Source: Defluviitalea saccharophila
Lineage (GTDB): Bacteria > Bacillota > Clostridia > Lachnospirales > Defluviitaleaceae
NCBI RefSeq assembly: GCF_038396635.1
Contig: NZ_CP121687.1
Location: forward strand, 1,922,001-1,986,000
Direction of reading: 5' to 3'
DNA length: 64,000 nt
Part shown: positions 54,271 through 63,209 of the stretch, piece by piece
How positions within the stretch are numbered: the first letter of the stretch is position 1
Layout of the letters: each line of letters opens with the position of its first letter
Notes under the pieces: generated by a model
Seen by the model: the letters and a program-made list of their open reading frames with translations, nothing else
Told to the model about the DNA's origin: nothing
Database searches by the model: none
Position numbers and translations under genes: made by a program

Positions 54271-55846
54271 AGTCATGCTCGTAGACGATGAGAAGATCGT
54301 AATAGATTCTTTACAATTTATTATAGAAAAGAATTTTGACAATGTGGAAATCGTTGAAATTGCCAGATCCGGCCGGGAAGCCATTGAGAAAATAGAATAT
54401 GTCGTACCGGATATTGTGTTCATGGATATAAGGATGCCAGGGATTAATGGTATTGAAGCCATTAGAGAAATCAAAAAGAGGCATAAGTCGATTATCTTTA
54501 TTGTACTGACTGCCTTTGATCAGTTCGAATTTGCAAAAGAAGCCATCAAATTGGGGGTCTTTGAATATCTGTTAAAGCCTGTTAATCGTGCAAAAGTAGT
54601 AGAGGTTATTGAAAAGGCGATAGAAACCATTAAGGTAGAAAGAGAAAAGAGAAAAGTAGAATTGGAGTTAAAGGAAAAGTTGGAAACGGTTCTTCCCATA
54701 CTTGAACACGGCTTTATTTATTCTATGATATTATTTGAAGACAATTACAAAGAACTTTTAAATTATAAAGATCTTTTTGATATAGAAGAAAACGGTGGAT
54801 ATGTCATGACGGTCGAGTTCGGGGAAGAAGAAAACGGAACCTTAGAAAATAAAATAGGTTACAGCGTTCGCAGCCAAGGCTTTTATCCCTTTTTTAGAGA
54901 TACAATCAATATGCTTCGAAAATGCATTGTTGGCCCAGTCATGTTAAATCGTATCGTTGTATTTGTTCCCTGTGAAGCCCAGGCAGACGAATTTACATCC
55001 CGACTGGAAGCAGTGTCCTTTGCAGACAAGCTTTTTCAAAAGCTGTCGGAACGATTAAACTGCGGCTTAAAGATCGGTGTAGGAAGAACCTATGAAGGGT
55101 TTGACTCCCTTAGCAATTCCTATGAAGAATCCTTAGAAGCCTTAAGAAGTCTTACTGCTGTAGGGGTTATGCATTATATGGATATGCCTAATGTAGTCCA
55201 TCGCAGCCAAGGCTATCCTCTCCATAGAGAAAAACTTTTGCTGCAGAAGGTATCTGCGGGAGATGTGGAAGAGAGCTTAGAGGAACTTAATCATCTATTT
55301 GAATGGCTGGTAAGAGAATATGGAGACCAGATTTTAAAAATCAAGAATAAGCTGCTTGAAATTATTTTTTTGGTATATCGTATTGCCTGGGAATCCGGCA
55401 TGGAGGAAGATACCAATGAAGTCTTTTTCCTCGAAAAAATGCTTTCCATGAAAGACATGAGCGAAGTGAGACTTTGGTGTAAAAAAAGGGTTGAACATGT
55501 GGCGGAGCAAATCCGCGCAAGCCGTGAAAACAGAGCAGGAACTCTAACAAAGAAAGCAAAAGAATATATCGACGCAAACTATGCAAAATCCATTACCTTA
55601 GAAGATGTTTCAAGAGAAATCAACGTAAGTCCCCAATATTTCAGTAAACTTTTTAAAGAAGAAACTGGTAAAAACTTTATTGACTATTTGACAAACATTC
55701 GTATTTCAGCTGCAAAAGAGTTATTATCCCGAGGCAATTTAAGCATCAAAGAAATTTGCTACCACATAGGATACAGCGATCCCAACTATTTCAGCAGAAT
55801 ATTTAAGAAGGTTGTGGGCGTAACTCCGACAGAGTATAAGGAATAG
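54263..55846 (+). CDS. Response regulator, YesN/AraC type
   Basis: A 527-residue regulator. The N-terminal receiver has acidic pocket VDDEK, phosphoacceptor Asp55 in FMDIRMPG and conserved Lys in YLLKPV; a long middle region (about 130-420) is of the YesN type; the C terminus has two AraC helix-turn-helix motifs (LEDVSREINVSPQYFSKLFK and IKEICYHIGYSDPNYFSRIF). ATG 54263 is selected, with AGGAGGG (54250-54256) 7 bases upstream, over an earlier in-frame ATG; it overlaps the kinase stop by 8 bases. Likely activates xylFGH, whose promoter has a good extended -10 but a poor -35. Confidence 0.93.
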   Translation: MVRVMLVDDEKIVIDSLQFIIEKNFDNVEIVEIARSGREAIEKIEYVVPDIVFMDIRMPGINGIEAIREIKKRHKSIIFIVLTAFDQFEFAKEAIKLGVFEYLLKPVNRAKVVEVIEKAIETIKVEREKRKVELELKEKLETVLPILEHGFIYSMILFEDNYKELLNYKDLFDIEENGGYVMTVEFGEEENGTLENKIGYSVRSQGFYPFFRDTINMLRKCIVGPVMLNRIVVFVPCEAQADEFTSRLEAVSFADKLFQKLSERLNCGLKIGVGRTYEGFDSLSNSYEESLEALRSLTAVGVMHYMDMPNVVHRSQGYPLHREKLLLQKVSAGDVEESLEELNHLFEWLVREYGDQILKIKNKLLEIIFLVYRIAWESGMEEDTNEVFFLEKMLSMKDMSEVRLWCKKRVEHVAEQIRASRENRAGTLTKKAKEYIDANYAKSITLEDVSREINVSPQYFSKLFKEETGKNFIDYLTNIRISAAKELLSRGNLSIKEICYHIGYSDPNYFSRIFKKVVGVTPTEYKE

Positions 55847-55887
55847 TTATAATGCATTAAAAGAACCATTTAAATAGGGGGGGTAAC

Positions 55888-56964
55888 ATGCATTATTTTA
55901 AAAAGGTATTCATATTGCTTTGCCTAGTTGTAATTTTTTTTGCTGTGCTTAAAGTATACTTTAAAAAAGACATCGTAGGAAAAGCTCAGGAAGACACAAA
56001 GGAAGACAAAATCATCATTGGCTTTGCAATGGATACCCTGGTTCATGAAAGATGGCTTAGAGATCGGGATATCTTAGTTTCCAGAGCCAATGAACTGGGG
56101 GCGGAAGTCATTGTACAGACTGCCAATAGCGATGGAGAAGAGCAAAAGAAACAAGTACAGTACCTCTTAGATCAAAACATCGATGTCCTGGTATTGGTAC
56201 CTCATGATGCAGAAAGTGCAGCCAGTATCGTAAAAGCTGCCAAAAACAAAGGTGTAAAAGTGATTTCCTATGACAGATTAGTAAAGAAGGCCAATGTAGA
56301 TTTATACATATCCTTCGATAATATTAAAGTAGGAGAATTGATGGGGCAGGCTGCCATGGAAGCTGTTCCAGAAGGAAATTATCTAATATTAAACGGCTCA
56401 GAATCGGATAACAATTCTTTTATGTTTAACGAAGGCTATAAAAATGTGCTGGGTGATAGTATTAGGAGCGGAAAGATTAATATTGTCAGCGAAACCTGGG
56501 TTAAAGATTGGCTCTATGAAGACGCTTTCAAATTCGTAGATGAAGTTTTGCACACAGATACCGAAATTAATGCCATTATTGCAGCCAACGATACCTTAGC
56601 TTCAGCAGCAGTCAATGCCTTGGCAGAAAGAAGGCTTGCCGGGAAAGTGGCGGTTATAGGGCATGATGCAGATCTGGATGCATGCCAGAGAATTGTTGAA
56701 GGAATACAAGTTGCAACGATTTATAAACCTATTGATAAAATTGCTAAGATTGCCGTAGAATATGCTATCAATATGGCAAAAGGCGGCTTGGTACAGACCG
56801 ATGAGAAAATTTATGACGGAAAGTATTATATTCCTTATTACAGAATAGAGCCTGTACTGGTCACAAAAGAAAATATGGTAGACGTTATTATAGAAGATAA
56901 ATTTCATGCGTTGGAAGACGTATATATGAATATACCTAAATCCCAGCGCCCTCAGGTGGATTAA
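55888..56964 (+). CDS. Second membrane-tethered xylose-binding-like sensor (XylFII-like)
   Basis: A 358-residue protein closely related in outline to the xylose-binding lipoprotein encoded at 57144 (for example IKVGELMGQAAMEAV compared with VAVGKAQGQYLID, and VKVISYDRLV compared with VTVISYDRLI) but with an uncleaved N-terminal membrane segment (about 5-24) and no lipobox. HERWLRDRD corresponds to EPRWVQDET, a ligand-contact segment. This is the organisation of XylFII, the xylose sensor of the LytS-type kinase. A G-rich site (GGGGGGG) precedes the ATG, and a terminator separates it from xylF. It is the second tethered sensor in this cluster. Confidence 0.88.
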   Translation: MHYFKKVFILLCLVVIFFAVLKVYFKKDIVGKAQEDTKEDKIIIGFAMDTLVHERWLRDRDILVSRANELGAEVIVQTANSDGEEQKKQVQYLLDQNIDVLVLVPHDAESAASIVKAAKNKGVKVISYDRLVKKANVDLYISFDNIKVGELMGQAAMEAVPEGNYLILNGSESDNNSFMFNEGYKNVLGDSIRSGKINIVSETWVKDWLYEDAFKFVDEVLHTDTEINAIIAANDTLASAAVNALAERRLAGKVAVIGHDADLDACQRIVEGIQVATIYKPIDKIAKIAVEYAINMAKGGLVQTDEKIYDGKYYIPYYRIEPVLVTKENMVDVIIEDKFHALEDVYMNIPKSQRPQVD

Positions 56965-57001
56965 AAGTAAGCTGTTCGTTATAGGACAGCTTACTTTTTT
57001 T
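56965..57001 (+). terminator. Terminator after the XylFII-like gene
   Basis: AAGTAAGCTGT and ACAGCTTACTT form an 11-bp stem with a 10-base loop and a T run. Confidence 0.88.
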
Positions 57002-57090
57002 AATGATAAAAAAATCCTATTTAGGTATAAAGTAATATAAAAATAGTGAAAAATATACAGAAGGGCATTAAGTATGTCTAGTTAGAGTTG

Positions 57091-57099
57091 TGCTATAAT
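57091..57099 (+). promoter_or_regulatory. xylF promoter, extended -10
   Basis: TGC-TATAAT is a perfect extended -10 element 44 bases before the xylF start; the -35 region is poor, consistent with activator dependence. AGCGGAAACGCT (57110-57121) after the start point is a short inverted repeat. Confidence 0.6.
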
Positions 57100-57143
57100 T
57101 ACATCATCAAGCGGAAACGCTATAAAAAAGAGGAGGGTATTAC

Positions 57144-58319
57144 ATGAAAAAACTATTCACAAAATTAGCAGCTCTTGCAGTTGCGGGAATAATGACAGTT
57201 GGAATGTTTACTGGATGTTCTTCTCAACAAACTACTGAACAACCTGCTGGAGAACAACCAGCACAAGAACAACCAGCAGCACAAGCACCAAGTTCCGGTG
57301 GCAGTGTAGACATCGGTATCGTACTTCCAACAAAGGACGAACCAAGATGGGTGCAAGACGAAACTAGATTTATTGACGCTTTAAAAGATACTGATTACTC
57401 TGTAGAAATTTTATTCAGCCAAGGATCTTCTGCAAAGGAAAAAGAAAATGTTGAAGCATTACTTGCTAAAGGAATCAAAGTTTTAATTATCTGCCCACAT
57501 GACGGTGCAGCAGCAGCAGCGGCAGCAGAAGCAGCTAAAGCTGAAGGTGTAACAGTAATTTCTTATGACAGATTGATCACAGATACAGATGCAGTTGATT
57601 ACTATGTAACATTCGATAGCGTTGCAGTTGGTAAAGCACAAGGACAATACTTAATCGACAAAGCAAGCGGAACAGGCAACCCACTTTACTTATATGCTGG
57701 TGCAGCTTCCGACAACAATGCATTCTTATTCTTCGAAGGTGCATGGTCTGTATTACAACCAAAAGTTGCTGATGGTACTTTCGTAATCAAAAACTCTTCC
57801 GAAGCTGTAGCACTTCAAGACAAAGCTACATTAACTCGTGAAGAAATGAGTAAAATTATTTCCCAAGTAACAACAAACTGGGATTTCAACGAAGCTAAGA
57901 ACAAAGCAGAAGCTCACTTAACAGTGGCTAAAGCAGAAGATAAAGGTGACGTATTTATTCTTGCTCCAAACGATGGAACAGCTCGTTCAATCGCAGACGT
58001 ATTTGCATCTGATAAAGATGTAACAAGCTATGTAGTAACAGGACAAGACGCTGAAAAAGCTTCTATCCAATACATTATCGATGGAAAACAATCCATGACA
58101 GTATTCAAAGACGTACGTACACTTGTTAAAGATTCCATCGCAATGGCAGTTTCCTTATTACAAGGAACAACACCAGAAACAACTGGTTCTTACAACAACG
58201 GTAAAACTGATGTTAAAGCAAAACAAACAGAAGTTATCGTAGTTGACCAACAAAACGTAAAAGCTGCATTGATTGATTCTGAATACTATAGTGCAGACGA
58301 ATTCACAGGTCTTCAATAA
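57144..58319 (+). CDS. xylF: D-xylose ABC transporter substrate-binding lipoprotein
   Basis: A 391-residue lipoprotein of the XylF type. The lipobox is FTGC (Cys25), followed by a Gln/Pro/Ala-rich tether to about residue 52. The mature domain starts DIGIVLPTKDEPRWVQDETR and contains VLIICPHDGAAAAAAAEAAK, VISYDRLITDTDAVDYYVTF and SDNNAFLFFEGA. Xylose is the most likely ligand. RBS is GAGGAGG. A strong hairpin lies between it and xylG, presumably giving more binding protein than transporter. Confidence 0.92.
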   Translation: MKKLFTKLAALAVAGIMTVGMFTGCSSQQTTEQPAGEQPAQEQPAAQAPSSGGSVDIGIVLPTKDEPRWVQDETRFIDALKDTDYSVEILFSQGSSAKEKENVEALLAKGIKVLIICPHDGAAAAAAAEAAKAEGVTVISYDRLITDTDAVDYYVTFDSVAVGKAQGQYLIDKASGTGNPLYLYAGAASDNNAFLFFEGAWSVLQPKVADGTFVIKNSSEAVALQDKATLTREEMSKIISQVTTNWDFNEAKNKAEAHLTVAKAEDKGDVFILAPNDGTARSIADVFASDKDVTSYVVTGQDAEKASIQYIIDGKQSMTVFKDVRTLVKDSIAMAVSLLQGTTPETTGSYNNGKTDVKAKQTEVIVVDQQNVKAALIDSEYYSADEFTGLQ

Positions 58320-58327
58320 TTAGTTAG

Positions 58328-58362
58328 AGAATAGTCAGGAGGGTATACTTCCTGACTATTCT
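58328..58362 (+). terminator. Perfect 13-bp hairpin between xylF and xylG
   Basis: AGAATAGTCAGGA (58328-58340) and TCCTGACTATTCT (58350-58362) pair perfectly around a 9-base loop. There is no T run, so it is more likely a 3'-end stabiliser or partial terminator for the xylF mRNA. Confidence 0.75.
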
Positions 58363-58394
58363 AAAATGTGTGAATAAAGGAGCGAAAGGCAGCT

Positions 58395-59927
58395 ATGGGA
58401 AATCAAAATTATATCTTAGAAATGAGAAACATTACAAAAGAGTTCCCGGGAGTAAAGGCTTTAAGTAATGTAAATTTCAAAGTTAAACAGGGTGAAATAC
58501 ACTGCCTTGTAGGTGAAAATGGAGCCGGGAAATCCACACTTATGAAAGTTTTAAGTGGTGTATATAAATATGGTGAGTACAGCGGGGATATTGTTTATAA
58601 CGGACAGGTTCAAAAGTTTACAACGGTAAGAGACAGTGAAAATGTAGGAATCGCAATCATATATCAAGAATTAGCACTTGTTCCTGAATTAACAGTATAT
58701 GAAAATATTTATTTAGGCCATGAAATTAAAAATGGCTCTATCATTGACTGGAATGCTACCATCGTAAAAGCTACTGAAATGTTAAAGAAAGTTGGATTAA
58801 ACATTAATCCTGAAACAAAGATCAAAGACTTAGGTGTTGGTAAACAGCAGCTCGTAGAAATTGCAAAGGCGTTAAGTAAAAACGTAAAATTATTGATTTT
58901 GGACGAGCCTACAGCAGCACTTAATGAAGACGATAGTGAAAACTTGCTGAAATTATTAAAAGAATTACAAAAACAGGGAATTACATCTATAATGATTTCT
59001 CATAAATTAAAAGAAGTTTTAGCAATTGCAGATACAATTACAGTATTAAGAGACGGACAAACAATTTGTTCTATGGATAAAGAGAAAGATGAAATTACCG
59101 AAAATCTAATCATTAAAAACATGGTTGGTCGTGAACTCACCAATATCTATCCGCCAAAAGATTTTAAACACGGAGAAGAAGTTGTATTAGAACTTAAAAA
59201 CTGGAGTGCCCATGATACAAGTCTTGGAAGAGACGTTCTAAAGAATGTTAACATCAAGGTTAAAAAAGGTGAAATCGTAGGATTAGCTGGATTGATGGGT
59301 GCCGGAAGAACAGAACTTGCTCAAAGTATTTTTGGAAACGCGAAGGATTACAAATTACAAGGAGAATTATTTGTTAACGGAGAAAAGAAAGTCTTCAAGC
59401 AACCCAGCGACGCTATCAAAGCAGGTATTGCATACGTAACAGAAGACAGAAAAGGTGACGGACTAATACTTATTCAAAATATTAAACAAAACATTTCTAT
59501 TTCCAATTTACAATCTATAGCATCCAATAGTGTGATCGACGAAAATGAAGAAATTATGATTGCCAATGGATATAAAGAAAGTTTAAATATTAAAGCACCA
59601 AGCATTGAACAGATCGTTGGAAACTTAAGTGGTGGAAATCAGCAAAAAGTTTCTTTGGCAAAATGGTTATTTGCAAAGCCAAATATTCTAATACTGGATG
59701 AACCAACCCGAGGTATTGACGTAGGGGCTAAATATGAAATTTATACTTTCATGAACCAGTTAGTAAAACAAGGCATGAGCATTATCATGATATCTTCTGA
59801 GTTACCGGAAGTATTGGGTATGAGTGACAGAATCTATGTTATATCCGAAGGTAGAGTTACTGGTGAATTACCAATAGAAGAAGCTACCCAGGAAAGAATC
59901 ATGGAAATGGCGACCAAGGGGGATTAA
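58395..59927 (+). CDS. xylG: D-xylose ABC transporter ATP-binding protein
   Basis: A 510-residue tandem ABC protein. The first domain has Walker A GENGAGKST (residues 40-48) and Walker B LLILDEPTAALNE; the second has GLMGAGRTE, signature LSGGNQQKVSLAKW and LILDEPTRGIDVGAKYEIY. Sequence and position fit XylG. Unlike the second domain of the BMP-type ATPase at 2309, the second Walker B here keeps Asp-Glu. A GGAG site lies before the ATG. Followed by xylH after 3 bases. Confidence 0.93.
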   Translation: MGNQNYILEMRNITKEFPGVKALSNVNFKVKQGEIHCLVGENGAGKSTLMKVLSGVYKYGEYSGDIVYNGQVQKFTTVRDSENVGIAIIYQELALVPELTVYENIYLGHEIKNGSIIDWNATIVKATEMLKKVGLNINPETKIKDLGVGKQQLVEIAKALSKNVKLLILDEPTAALNEDDSENLLKLLKELQKQGITSIMISHKLKEVLAIADTITVLRDGQTICSMDKEKDEITENLIIKNMVGRELTNIYPPKDFKHGEEVVLELKNWSAHDTSLGRDVLKNVNIKVKKGEIVGLAGLMGAGRTELAQSIFGNAKDYKLQGELFVNGEKKVFKQPSDAIKAGIAYVTEDRKGDGLILIQNIKQNISISNLQSIASNSVIDENEEIMIANGYKESLNIKAPSIEQIVGNLSGGNQQKVSLAKWLFAKPNILILDEPTRGIDVGAKYEIYTFMNQLVKQGMSIIMISSELPEVLGMSDRIYVISEGRVTGELPIEEATQERIMEMATKGD

Positions 59928-59930
59928 AAT

Positions 59931-61160
59931 ATGAGTCAGGTGGTAAAAAGTCAAAGTAATACAAATCCAGTTGACAACCAAGGAGGAGCGACTATGAGCT
60001 TTTTTCAAGAATTAAGAGTGTTATTAAAAAAGAATATTCGTGAATACGGAATGTATATCGCACTCGTTGTGATTATGGCAATCTTTTCTTTTACAACGAA
60101 TGGGCTTTTTATGTCTTCAAGAAATATCAGTAACTTAATTAACCAAACAGGTTATATTGCAGTATTAGCAGTTGGTATGACATTGGTGCTTATTATCAGA
60201 CAGATTGACTTATCCGTTGGTTATGTAGCAGGATTTTTAGGCGCTATAGCAGCAATTATGCTTACCAAAATGGGATTGCCTGTAATCGTTACATTACCAG
60301 TTATTCTTGTTTTAGGAATAATAATTGGTTTATATCAAGGATTTTTAGTTGCTAAACTTAGTATTCCTTCTTTCGTAGTAACCCTTGCAGGAATGTTAAT
60401 CTTCAGAGGTGCATTGCTTCGTGTTACAGAAGGAAGCGGTACAATCATCATCGATAACAAAGCATTCAATGCTATAGGAAATGGATTCATCCCTGATATC
60501 ACTAATGGAAGAATTCATATCTTAACACTTATTTTAGGAGCAGTAGCAGTTGCATTATTTATCTGGACTGAACTTAAAGCAAGAAGAAATAAGCTAAAAT
60601 ATAATTTCGAAGTAATTTCTCCAGCTATGTTAGGTGCTAAAATCGTACTTGTATCCGCAGTTATTGGATACATCACATGGATCCTTGCAAACTACAACGG
60701 ATTATCCTGGACAGTAGTTATCGTAATTATAGTAGTTGCTATCTATCATTTTATTACAACCAAAACTGTTGTAGGACGATATGTATATGCAGTAGGTGGA
60801 AATCCTGAAGCAGCAAAATTAAGTGGTATTAATGTAAATAAAATCATATTTATAGTATATGCATCTATGAGTATGTTAGCGGCATTATCCGGTATTCTTT
60901 ATACTTCCAGATTACAATCTGCAACCACAACAGCAGGTACAGCATTCGAGCTTGATGCGATTGCATCTGCATATGTAGGCGGTGTATCCGCAGCCGGTGG
61001 AGTTGGTAAAGTAACTGGATCCATTGTTGGTGCATTGGTTATGACTGCATTAACCAGCGGTATGAACCTTATGGGAGTAGGTATTTCTTACCAATACATC
61101 ATCAAAGGTATCGTACTTGTAGGGGCAGTAGTATTTGACGTAATGACTAGAAAAAAATAA
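59931..61160 (+). CDS. xylH: D-xylose ABC transporter permease
   Basis: A 409-residue permease of the RbsC/XylH family with ten or so hydrophobic segments. The coupling loop is AVGGNPEAAKLSGINVNKI; the C terminus has DAIASAYVGGVSAAGGVGKV. Two starts are plausible: ATG 59931 and ATG 59994. The latter has a very strong AAGGAGGAG 7 bases upstream and would remove 21 polar residues. The last segment of the protein ends VVFDVMTRKK, as usual for XylH. It completes the importer. Confidence 0.92.
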   Translation: MSQVVKSQSNTNPVDNQGGATMSFFQELRVLLKKNIREYGMYIALVVIMAIFSFTTNGLFMSSRNISNLINQTGYIAVLAVGMTLVLIIRQIDLSVGYVAGFLGAIAAIMLTKMGLPVIVTLPVILVLGIIIGLYQGFLVAKLSIPSFVVTLAGMLIFRGALLRVTEGSGTIIIDNKAFNAIGNGFIPDITNGRIHILTLILGAVAVALFIWTELKARRNKLKYNFEVISPAMLGAKIVLVSAVIGYITWILANYNGLSWTVVIVIIVVAIYHFITTKTVVGRYVYAVGGNPEAAKLSGINVNKIIFIVYASMSMLAALSGILYTSRLQSATTTAGTAFELDAIASAYVGGVSAAGGVGKVTGSIVGALVMTALTSGMNLMGVGISYQYIIKGIVLVGAVVFDVMTRKK

Positions 61161-61231
61161 CAGTGAGTCAAGGTATTTATAATAACCAACGTCTGTTGTA
61201 TAATTAATATAGACAGATGGGGGGGGGATAT

Positions 61232-62908
61232 ATGAAGAAAGTCAGCGATAAGATGGTACTTACCACACTGCTCATCATTATAGTTACTGCGTTAGGGATA
61301 GGCATTCCAAGTTACCATACAACTGTTACCCAAAGCGATCAAATACTATATACCCAAATGGACCAGCAAACAGCCAGTCTTTTTGGAATTGTGGAAGGCT
61401 TTAGGGCGGTAGCACCATCGGAAGAAGCGGCTAAAAAACAATTTACAAAATATCTTTCAAATCGCGTTATAGGTAAAACCGGGTACGGTTTTATAATTAG
61501 TGGAGATGGTAAATTCGTTCTTCATCCCAAGGAAGAGTTAATCGGTACCGATGCACTGCAGCATCAATTTGCTCAAATCATGCTGGCAAATAAAGACAAC
61601 GTTAATAATAACGGATATGGTCGTGCAAAGGTAAAAATGGTTTCTTATTTTTGGGAAGGAAAAGAAAAGTTTGCATACTACACATACCATCAAGACTGGG
61701 ATATGTTCATTGCCCTATCCGGTGTTTATGATGAATTTATCGCTGCACAAAAATCTGCATTGTGGACGTTACTAATTTTCGGAACAGTCGTTTTGATTTC
61801 CGCAGCAATTCTTGTGTATGTGATTATGACTCAGCAGATGAAGCCAATAGTATTGCTGTCTAAGGCAATGAAAGAAGTAGAGAAAGGAAATCTCAACGTA
61901 AACATGATCACAGTAAAGCGTAAAGATGAGATAGGTGTTCTCGCTAATGGCTTTAATGGAATGATTAATACTTTAAGAGAATTAACATCCAATATTAAAA
62001 ATACTACAGAAATTCTTCATACAGCAATACAAGATACAAAACAGGGGATCGATCAAACCGTAAGCAGTTCAAGAGAAGTTGCAAGAGCAATCAATGAAAT
62101 TGCCGGTTCCAATCAAGCCCTGGCATTGGACGTAGAAAAAGGTACGTCGGCAATGCAAGTTATCTCCAAATCTGCCCAACATACAAGGGATACCATAACC
62201 CATATGAATAAAATTACGGACGAAGTAGAAATTGCTGTAGAACAAGGAAGCATGGCAACAGAAGATTTGACGGCTAAGTCCAATGAAACCATGAAGACTT
62301 TCAACTGGTTAAATGAGCAGATTAAATTACTTGAAGAAAAATCGAAAGAAATTTCTTCAGTTACGGGGGTTATACGTTCCATTTCGGAACAAACAAACTT
62401 ATTATCCTTAAATGCGGCTATAGAGTCGGCTAGAGCAGGGGAAGCCGGAAAAGGTTTTGCCGTAGTAGCCGATGAAATCAGAAAGCTGGCTATAAAATCT
62501 GCAGAGCAGACTACTTCTATCAATAATTTTATAGGAGAAATCCAGCAGCAGATTAAAGGTGTAGTGGAATATATGATCAAAGGTCAAGAGACTGTGGAAG
62601 AGCAGGATCAGACCGTTAAAAAAACAAATTTAGCGTTATTAGAAGTTCGCAATAAGATGCAAGACATGTCTGAGTATATCAACATGATTACAAAGCAAGT
62701 TATTGAAGTAGCTAAAAATACGGAAAGCAGTGTAGCGATGGTAGAAAGCATATTAGCTACTTCCGAGCAAACCTGTGCGAATTCTCAAGAAGTAACAGCA
62801 TTAACAGAACAGCAATTAGCGAGCGTACAGACCATAGAAATTACGGTCAATAAGCTCAATGATTTATCAAATAATCTCTCTCAAATGGTGAATAAGTTTA
62901 CCTTATAA
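61232..62908 (+). CDS. Methyl-accepting chemotaxis protein, Cache sensor
   Basis: A 558-residue chemoreceptor. A membrane segment (about 8-27), a single Cache-type extracytoplasmic domain (about 28-175, including [20 protein letters not shown]), a second membrane segment (about 178-202), HAMP (about 203-256) and the signalling domain with [23 protein letters not shown] 61232 is selected because a G-rich site lies directly upstream; the ATG at 61217 begins in that G tract. It follows xylH and may direct movement towards pentoses, which is only a suggestion from position. Confidence 0.92.
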   Translation: MKKVSDKMVLTTLLIIIVTALGIGIPSYHTTVTQSDQILYTQMDQQTASLFGIVEGFRAVAPSEEAAKKQFTKYLSNRVIGKTGYGFIISGDGKFVLHPKEELIGTDALQHQFAQIMLANKDNVNNNGYGRAKVKMVSYFWEGKEKFAYYTYHQDWDMFIALSGVYDEFIAAQKSALWTLLIFGTVVLISAAILVYVIMTQQMKPIVLLSKAMKEVEKGNLNVNMITVKRKDEIGVLANGFNGMINTLRELTSNIKNTTEILHTAIQDTKQGIDQTVSSSREVARAINEIAGSNQALALDVEKGTSAMQVISKSAQHTRDTITHMNKITDEVEIAVEQGSMATEDLTAKSNETMKTFNWLNEQIKLLEEKSKEISSVTGVIRSISEQTNLLSLNAAIESARAGEAGKGFAVVADEIRKLAIKSAEQTTSINNFIGEIQQQIKGVVEYMIKGQETVEEQDQTVKKTNLALLEVRNKMQDMSEYINMITKQVIEVAKNTESSVAMVESILATSEQTCANSQEVTALTEQQLASVQTIEITVNKLNDLSNNLSQMVNKFTL

Positions 62909-62916
62909 TCACCTGG

Positions 62917-62955
62917 AAAGGACAAAGGTCATAAATTTGACTTTTGTCCTTTTTT
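62917..62955 (+). terminator. Terminator after the chemoreceptor gene
   Basis: AAAGGACAAAGGTC and GACTTTTGTCCTTT form a 14-bp stem with one G-U pair, then a T run. Confidence 0.9.
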
Positions 62956-62959
62956 CATT

Positions 62960-63045
62960 GCATAGGAAATTCATCCGAATTATAATAAAAAGCCCTGTAG
63001 GCAGAATGCATATTTGCGTATATTGTATTTTGTCGGAATTGCGAC
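62960..63045 (+). repeat. Dispersed palindromic repeat, copy C
   Basis: GCATAGGAAATTC (62960) followed by AAAAAGCCCTGTAGGC, GAATGCATATTTGCG and TATTGTATTTTGTCGG match the same order of blocks in copy B at 49091-49170, with the second half of the first palindrome decayed. Confidence 0.7.
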
Positions 63046-63209
63046 CGTGTTGGGAGTTTAGGATTTTCAAAAAATAGAAGGTATTGATATTTTTAAATAA
63101 AAGAGATAACATTAAAGCCAGTATAAGTATAAAATATTTTATAATATTATGTTTAGGAAGCACCCTATTTTTTATCCTTTACTTAAAGCCAATTTGAGGG
63201 GGAAATAGA

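Noticed and set aside
62113-62580. Minus-strand frame of 155 codons in the second chemoreceptor gene
   Set aside because: Same kind of shadow; the plus-strand signalling domain is certain.
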